Positions 30,354-34,568 of a stretch of 34,568 bases of DNA are shown piece after piece. Within the stretch, counting starts at the first letter, position 1; the number at the start of each line of letters is the position of its first letter. This DNA comes from an uncultured Pseudomonas sp. (lineage in GTDB: Bacteria > Pseudomonadota > Gammaproteobacteria > Pseudomonadales > Pseudomonadaceae), in contig NZ_CAMPHV010000051.1 of NCBI RefSeq assembly GCF_946886105.1, positions 1 through 34,568 of the forward strand, written 5' to 3'. The position numbers and the translations under genes are program-made. The notes beneath the pieces are model-generated. The model did not search any database and was not told the origin of the DNA. It worked only from the letters and a program-made list of their open reading frames with translations.

Positions 30354-32027
30354 TTATCCGGGTTGCTGCTGTGAAACTTCGCCCTCCGTCAGATGCAGCA
30401 CGAAGGACTCATAGGGCCGCAGGTACAGGCAGGCGCCGCGCGGCGGGCAATCCGGGTAGTTGCTGATCAACAGGCGCTGGCGGCTGCCGGCCGGCAGCGC
30501 ATCCTCGGGCAGGCGCACTTCGCAGTCGGCGGCGAAGAAGTTGTTCACTACCAGCAAGCGCTCGCCCTCACCGACCCGCAGATAGGCCCACACCTGCGGG
30601 TGTTCGGGCAGCAGGCAGCGGTATTCGCCCGTGGTGATCAGCGGCTCGGCCTTGCGCAAGGCGATCAGCCGGCGGTAGTGGTGCAGCACCGAATCGCTGT
30701 CCGCCAGGGCCGCCTCGACATTCACCTCGGGGTAGTTGGGCGCCAGTTCGATCCACGGCTGGGCGCTGCTGAAGCCGGCGTTTTGCGCGGCGCTCCAGTG
30801 CATCGGCGTGCGCGCGTTGTCCCGCGACTTCTGCCGGATCGCCGCCATGATCTCCTCTTCCGGCACCCCCGCCTCGCGCTTGAGGCGGTGGATATTCAGG
30901 GTCTCGACATCGCGGTACTGGCGGATATCGTCGAAGCCCGGATCAGTCATGCCGATCTCTTCGCCCTGGTAGATATAGGGCGTGCCCTGCAGCAGGTGCA
31001 GCGCGGTGCCGAGCATCTTCGCCGACTGCACGCGGTAAACGCCGTCGTCGGCGAAGCGCGAAACCACTCGCGGCTGATCGTGGTTACACCAGAACAAGGC
31101 GTTCCAGCCACCGCCCTGCTGCATGCCGGTCTGCCAGTCGGAGAGGATGCGCTTGAGCCCGACGAAATCGAACTCGGCATACACCCACTTCTGCAGACCC
31201 GGATAGTCGACCTTCAAGTGGTGGAAGTTGAAGGTCATCGACAGCTCGCTGGACTCAGGATGCGAGTAGCGGATGCAGTGCTCCAGAGTGGTGGAGGACA
31301 TCTCGCCGACACTGACCAGCGGATAACCGTCGAACACCTCGCGGTTCATCTCCTGCAAGTACTCGTGCACCAGCGGGCCGTCGGTGTAGAAGCGCCGACC
31401 GTCGCACTTGCCCTCGGGAAAATCCCTGGGCTTGGAGATCAGGTTGATCACATCCAGACGGAAGCCGCCGACGCCCTTGTCGCGCCAGAAGCGCATCATG
31501 CGGAAGATTTCCTCGCGCACCCGCGGGTTGTCCCAGTTCAGGTCCGCCTGGCTGTGGTCGAACAGGTGCAGGTAGTACTGCTCGGTGACGGCGTCGTAGG
31601 CCCAGGCCGAACCGCCGAACTTGGATTGCCAGTTGTTCGGCGTGTCGCGCCAGATATAGAAATCCCGGTAGGGGCTGTCACGGCTCTGCCGTGCGGACTG
31701 GAACCAGGGGTGCTCGATCGAGGTGTGACTGACCACGATATCCATCATCAGGCGGATGCCGCGACGCCCGGCCTGGTCGATCAGCAGTTCCAGATCGGCC
31801 ATGCTGCCGCAGCTCGGGTCGACCGCGTAGTAATCGCTGATGTCGTAGCCGTTGTCGCGCTGCGGCGAACGCAGGAACGGGGTCAGCCACAGGTAATCGA
31901 CGCCCAGCCACTGCAGGTAGTCGAGCTTGGCGACTATGCCGAGCAGGTCGCCGGTGGCCCGGTCGGCGTGGCTATAAAAGCTCTTGGGGTAGATCTGATA
32001 GACCACCGAGCGCTTCCAGTCTTGCAT
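30354..32027 (-). CDS. treA: Alpha,alpha-phosphotrehalase (trehalose-6-phosphate hydrolase)
   Basis: Cleaves trehalose-6-phosphate from the PTS into glucose and glucose-6-phosphate in the cytoplasm. A GH13 enzyme of 557 residues: nucleophile Asp192 in GGFRLDVIN, acid/base Glu242 in SVGEMSS, and Asp317 in FWCNHDQPRV; DIVVSHTSIEH (96-106) has Ser where most relatives have Asn. The N terminus MQDWKRSVVYQIYPKSF is typical. It lies 64 nt after treP. The symbol treC is used for the E. coli equivalent. Oligo-1,6-glucosidase is the alternative, but the TreP and TreR neighbours settle it. Confidence 0.94.
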   Translation of the reverse strand: MQDWKRSVVYQIYPKSFYSHADRATGDLLGIVAKLDYLQWLGVDYLWLTPFLRSPQRDNGYDISDYYAVDPSCGSMADLELLIDQAGRRGIRLMMDIVVSHTSIEHPWFQSARQSRDSPYRDFYIWRDTPNNWQSKFGGSAWAYDAVTEQYYLHLFDHSQADLNWDNPRVREEIFRMMRFWRDKGVGGFRLDVINLISKPRDFPEGKCDGRRFYTDGPLVHEYLQEMNREVFDGYPLVSVGEMSSTTLEHCIRYSHPESSELSMTFNFHHLKVDYPGLQKWVYAEFDFVGLKRILSDWQTGMQQGGGWNALFWCNHDQPRVVSRFADDGVYRVQSAKMLGTALHLLQGTPYIYQGEEIGMTDPGFDDIRQYRDVETLNIHRLKREAGVPEEEIMAAIRQKSRDNARTPMHWSAAQNAGFSSAQPWIELAPNYPEVNVEAALADSDSVLHHYRRLIALRKAEPLITTGEYRCLLPEHPQVWAYLRVGEGERLLVVNNFFAADCEVRLPEDALPAGSRQRLLISNYPDCPPRGACLYLRPYESFVLHLTEGEVSQQQPG

Positions 32028-32091
32028 TGCAGGTATCCCGAATCGAATGAGTTACTGGTGTCGAACCGGGGCGCTGGCGCCCCGGCGTTGC

Positions 32092-33534
32092 TCAGGCCAC
32101 CCGATAGCCCGGCAGAATGATCTTGCGGCTCAAGGCGTAGGTCAGGGTGAAGGGCACGACTATCGCGACCAGCATGCCGAGCATGAACAGCGGGATATGC
32201 TGGGGGATGATCGAGATGAACCCCGGCAGCCCGCCGACGCCGATGGCCGCGGCCTTGACCTTGCTCAGCGAGAGGAAGATGCAGGCCAGGGCCGAGCCGC
32301 ACAGCGCCGCGTAGAAGGGAAATTTGTAGCGCAGGTTGACGCCGAACATCGCCGGTTCGGTGATGCCGAAATACGCCGATATCGCCGAGGTCGAAGCCAT
32401 GCTGCGCTCGCGGGCGTTGCGGGTGACGTAGAACACCGCCAGCGCCGCACTGCCCTGGGCGACGTTGGACATCACGATCATCGGCCAGATAAAGGTGCCG
32501 CCGTTCCCGGCGATCAACTGCAGGTCCACGGCGATGAACATGTGGTGCATGCCGGTGATCACCAGCGGCGCATACAGCAGACCGAAGATCAGGCCGCCGA
32601 GCAGCGGCGCCAGCTCGAACACGTAGACCATGCCTTCGGTGATCAGGATGCCCAGATGGCGGGTGAGCGGGCCGATCAACGCCAGGGCGAGGAAGCCGGT
32701 GATGACGATGGTGGTGATCGGCACTATCAGCAGCTGGATGGAATTGGGTACCCGGGCACGCAGCCAGATTTCGATCTGGCTCATCACCCAGGCCGCCAGC
32801 AGGATCGGCAGAATCTGCCCCTGATAACCGACCTTCTCGATCTGGATCAGGCCGAAGATATCGAAATAGGGAATGCTCGCGCCGTCCAGCCCGGCCACCG
32901 CCTTGCCGTAGTTCCAGGCGTTGAGCAGGTCCGGGTGCACCAGCAGCAGGCCGAGGACGATGCCGAGAATCTCGCTGCCGCCGAAACGCTTGGCGGCCGA
33001 CCAGCCGACCAGTGCCGGGAGAAAGACGAAGGCGGTGTTGGCCATCATATTGATCAACTGCCACAGGCCTTCGAGGTTCGGATAAGCCGCCAGCAGCGTC
33101 TTGCCCTCGATAAACATGCCCTCGGCGCCGAGCAGGTTGTTGATGCCCATCAGCAGGCCGGCGACGATGATCGCCGGCAGAATCGGCATAAACACATCGG
33201 AGAACACCCGCACCAGGCGCTGCATGGGATTGCCCTTGGCCGCCCCCTGCTGCTTGACGTCGGCGATGGTCGCGGCGCGCAGGCCGGTGAGCTCGCGCAG
33301 GGCGGCGTAGACCTTCTCCACCTCCCCCGGCCCGATGACGATCTGAAACACGCCGCTGGTGAGGAAGCTGCCCTTGACCAGCTCGACCTGAGCCAGCCGG
33401 GTGGCGTTCACCAGACTGTGATCTTTCAGCGACAGACGCAAACGGGTGACGCAGTGCGCAGCCTGCTCGATGTTGTCCGCTCCGCCGAGCGCTTCGAGGA
33501 TCTCGGCGGCGGTTTTACGGTAATCCTGGCCCAT
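32092..33534 (-). CDS. treP: Trehalose-specific PTS permease EIIBC
   Basis: Imports trehalose as trehalose-6-phosphate across the inner membrane. The 480 residues hold an EIIB domain (about 1-85) with the phosphorylated Cys28 in AHCVTRLRL, then an EIIC domain with about 10 membrane helices, including GITEPAMFGVNLRYKFPF. There is no EIIA domain; the EIIA-HPr-EI fusion of the cluster should supply it. The ATG at 33534 has AAAGGA about 8 nt upstream and gives the usual EIIB start; a 17-codon extension is unlikely. Divergent from treR, with two TreR operator-like palindromes in the gap. Confidence 0.95.
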   Translation of the reverse strand: MGQDYRKTAAEILEALGGADNIEQAAHCVTRLRLSLKDHSLVNATRLAQVELVKGSFLTSGVFQIVIGPGEVEKVYAALRELTGLRAATIADVKQQGAAKGNPMQRLVRVFSDVFMPILPAIIVAGLLMGINNLLGAEGMFIEGKTLLAAYPNLEGLWQLINMMANTAFVFLPALVGWSAAKRFGGSEILGIVLGLLLVHPDLLNAWNYGKAVAGLDGASIPYFDIFGLIQIEKVGYQGQILPILLAAWVMSQIEIWLRARVPNSIQLLIVPITTIVITGFLALALIGPLTRHLGILITEGMVYVFELAPLLGGLIFGLLYAPLVITGMHHMFIAVDLQLIAGNGGTFIWPMIVMSNVAQGSAALAVFYVTRNARERSMASTSAISAYFGITEPAMFGVNLRYKFPFYAALCGSALACIFLSLSKVKAAAIGVGGLPGFISIIPQHIPLFMLGMLVAIVVPFTLTYALSRKIILPGYRVA

Positions 33535-33558
33535 GCTTTTTTCCTTTCGGTAAGGTTT

Positions 33559-33566
33559 TGTTATTG
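33559..33566 (-). promoter_or_regulatory. Candidate Crc/Hfq CA motif in the treP leader
   Basis: AATAACAA on the mRNA strand, 24-31 nt before the treP start, fits AANAANAA exactly. Together with the sites in the porin leader it suggests catabolite control of translation. Confidence 0.4.
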
Positions 33567-33588
33567 GCAGCATGCCGAGGCACAACGT

Positions 33589-33604
33589 ACTCGTATAGAC
33601 GAGT
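33589..33604. promoter_or_regulatory. TreR operator-like palindrome, distal copy to treR
   Basis: ACTCGTATAGACGAGT, with identical outer arms to the next site and one asymmetric base pair near the centre. Its centre lies 26 bp from that of the second site, about two and a half helical turns. Confidence 0.75.
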
Positions 33605-33614
33605 TAAAGCAACA

Positions 33615-33630
33615 ACTCGTATATACGAGT
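33615..33630. promoter_or_regulatory. TreR operator-like palindrome, perfect copy
   Basis: ACTCGTATATACGAGT is a perfect 16-bp palindrome in the treP-treR gap. GntR/UTRA regulators of trehalose genes bind such sites as dimers. I saw no further copy upstream of the porin or the PTS fusion. Confidence 0.8.
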
Positions 33631-33735
33631 TTAAGAGCGAGCCGACGAATGGACAAAACGCGCCCGCCCTCTGTAAGGTCAAGCTCTCGCGAGCGCCGCT
33701 GCGGCGCGCCGCACGGGGATCAAGAGCCGAGAAGC

Positions 33736-34440
33736 ATGAGCAAATACAACCAGATCTACAGCGATCTGCTTGCCGATATCAGCGCCGAGCGCCTGGCCAC
33801 GGGCGCTCGCCTGCCTTCGGAAACGGAATTGATGGATGCCTACCAGGCTAGCCGCGGCACCGTGCGCAAGGCCATCGAGTTGTTGCAGGAACGCGGCTTC
33901 GTGCAGAAACAGCACGGCAAAGGCGCCTTCGTCCTGTCGCGGAGCCATATCGAATTGCAGCTGGGCGGCATCGTCAGCTTCCAGGAAATCCATCAGCGCC
34001 TCGGCCGTAGCCTGGTCACCGAGGTCGTCGAGTTCCGCCGCATCCCCCTGCAAGGCGCCCTGCTCGAGCACTTGCATGCCGAGGAAGGCAGCCTGGTCAC
34101 CCAGATCAAACGTATCCGCCATATCGACGGCAAACGGGTGATCCTCGATATCAACCACTTCGTCGACGAGCTGATTCCCGGCCTCACCGAGGAGATCGCC
34201 AAGGGCTCGATTTACGAATACATCGAGGGCCAGCTCGGCCTCAGCATCAGCTTCGCCCAGCGCGTGATCGAAGCCCAGCAGTGCAGCAAGGACGACCGCC
34301 AGTACCTCGACCTCGACGGCCTGGGCCATGTGATCGTGATCAAGAACCACACCTTCCTGCAGGACGGCCGCCAGTTCGAATACACCGAATCGCGACACAC
34401 CCTGGACAAGTTCTATTTCTCCGATGTGGCAAGGCGTTGA
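33736..34440 (+). CDS. treR: Trehalose operon repressor, GntR family
   Basis: A 234-residue regulator with an N-terminal GntR winged helix (about 1-70; RLPSETELMDAYQASRGTVR, KQHGKGAFV) and a C-terminal UTRA ligand domain (about 90-230). It resembles the TreR of the GntR type found with PTS trehalose genes, which senses trehalose-6-phosphate; the E. coli TreR is of the unrelated LacI type. I use the ATG at 33736, the first methionine of the winged helix; an open frame continues far upstream but there it is antisense to treP. It is followed by a repeat cluster at the window end. Confidence 0.93.
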   Translation: MSKYNQIYSDLLADISAERLATGARLPSETELMDAYQASRGTVRKAIELLQERGFVQKQHGKGAFVLSRSHIELQLGGIVSFQEIHQRLGRSLVTEVVEFRRIPLQGALLEHLHAEEGSLVTQIKRIRHIDGKRVILDINHFVDELIPGLTEEIAKGSIYEYIEGQLGLSISFAQRVIEAQQCSKDDRQYLDLDGLGHVIVIKNHTFLQDGRQFEYTESRHTLDKFYFSDVARR

Positions 34441-34454
34441 GCAGGTCGGAGCTC

Positions 34455-34537
34455 GTAGGGTGGATGACGCTTCACCCATCCACCACAGCGATGGTGGATG
34501 AAAACAGCGTCAGCTACGCGCCCCGATCCACCCTACC
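34455..34537. repeat. Palindromic repeat, GTAGGGTGGATGACGC type
   Basis: Starts GTAGGGTGGATGACGCTTCA and closes with GATCCACCCTACC. It is nearly identical to 25451-25527 over most of its length and has the closing arm that copy lacks. Confidence 0.85.
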
Positions 34538-34545
34538 CAGTTCCC

Positions 34546-34568
34546 GTAGCCTGGATGCAATCCGGGGA
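34546..34568. repeat. Start of a GTAGCCTGGATGCAATCC repeat, cut by the window
   Basis: GTAGCCTGGATGCAATCCGG matches the left arm of the family seen at 12213-12292; the rest lies beyond the window. Confidence 0.65.

Noticed and set aside
32047..33735. N-terminal extension of treR over treP
   Set aside because: The extension is antisense to treP and passes through the operator region; the GntR domain starts at 33736.

Overview
The window reads as chromosomal DNA of a Pseudomonas-type gammaproteobacterium: high G+C, a phhR/phhABC aromatic amino acid cluster, a zwf-pgl-eda operon divergent from hexR, and numerous palindromic intergenic repeats. A glucosylglycerol synthesis pair (ycaD-type transporter plus a phosphatase-synthase fusion) suggests a salt-tolerant lineage. 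Species cannot be fixed from sequence alone. I see no rRNA, tRNA, CRISPR, phage or complete insertion sequence.

Layout. 1-2300: acsA (acetyl-CoA synthetase, minus strand) with its own terminator. 2309-2463: a small MITE-like element with a 4-bp target duplication. 2633-6922: phhR, divergent from phhA-phhB-phhC, which turn phenylalanine into tyrosine and then the keto acid. 6969-8285: an unrecognised protein with a C-terminal membrane anchor. 8560-12193: ycaD-type MFS transporter and ggpPS. 12308-13156: a VOC/PhnB-like and a YciI-like gene. 13393-16565: soluble PAS histidine kinase, KaiC-like double ATPase and single-domain response regulator, with no kaiA or kaiB. 16729-19995: arsR, ynfA, gapdh and arsJ, the arsenate resistance route through 1-arseno-3-phosphoglycerate. 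19996-21357: a permuted ATP-grasp-like gene, abutting arsJ tail to tail but running in the direction of the zwf operon. 21457-25405: eda, pgl and zwf, with hexR divergent, forming the Entner-Doudoroff entry. 25803-33534: a trehalose PTS regulon on the minus strand (treP, treA, LamB-type porin, EIIA-HPr-EI fusion, EIIB-like small protein), with treR divergent at 33736-34440.

How it works together. Trehalose would cross the outer membrane through the porin and be phosphorylated by TreP (EIIBC) using phosphate relayed by the EIIA-HPr-EI fusion. TreA then hydrolyses it to glucose and glucose-6-phosphate, which feeds Zwf, Pgl and Eda next door. HexR and TreR both have candidate operators in their divergent promoter regions. 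The GAPDH of the ars operon would make the arsenylated glycolytic intermediate that ArsJ exports.

The most unusual points are the kinase-KaiC-regulator module with degenerate clock residues, the EIIB-like protein that lacks the phospho-cysteine, the permuted ATP-grasp gene, the YnfA inserted in the ArsJ operon, and the repeat clusters, two of which are flanked by imperfect 26-bp direct repeats. These are sequence readings and inferences; no database search was possible.
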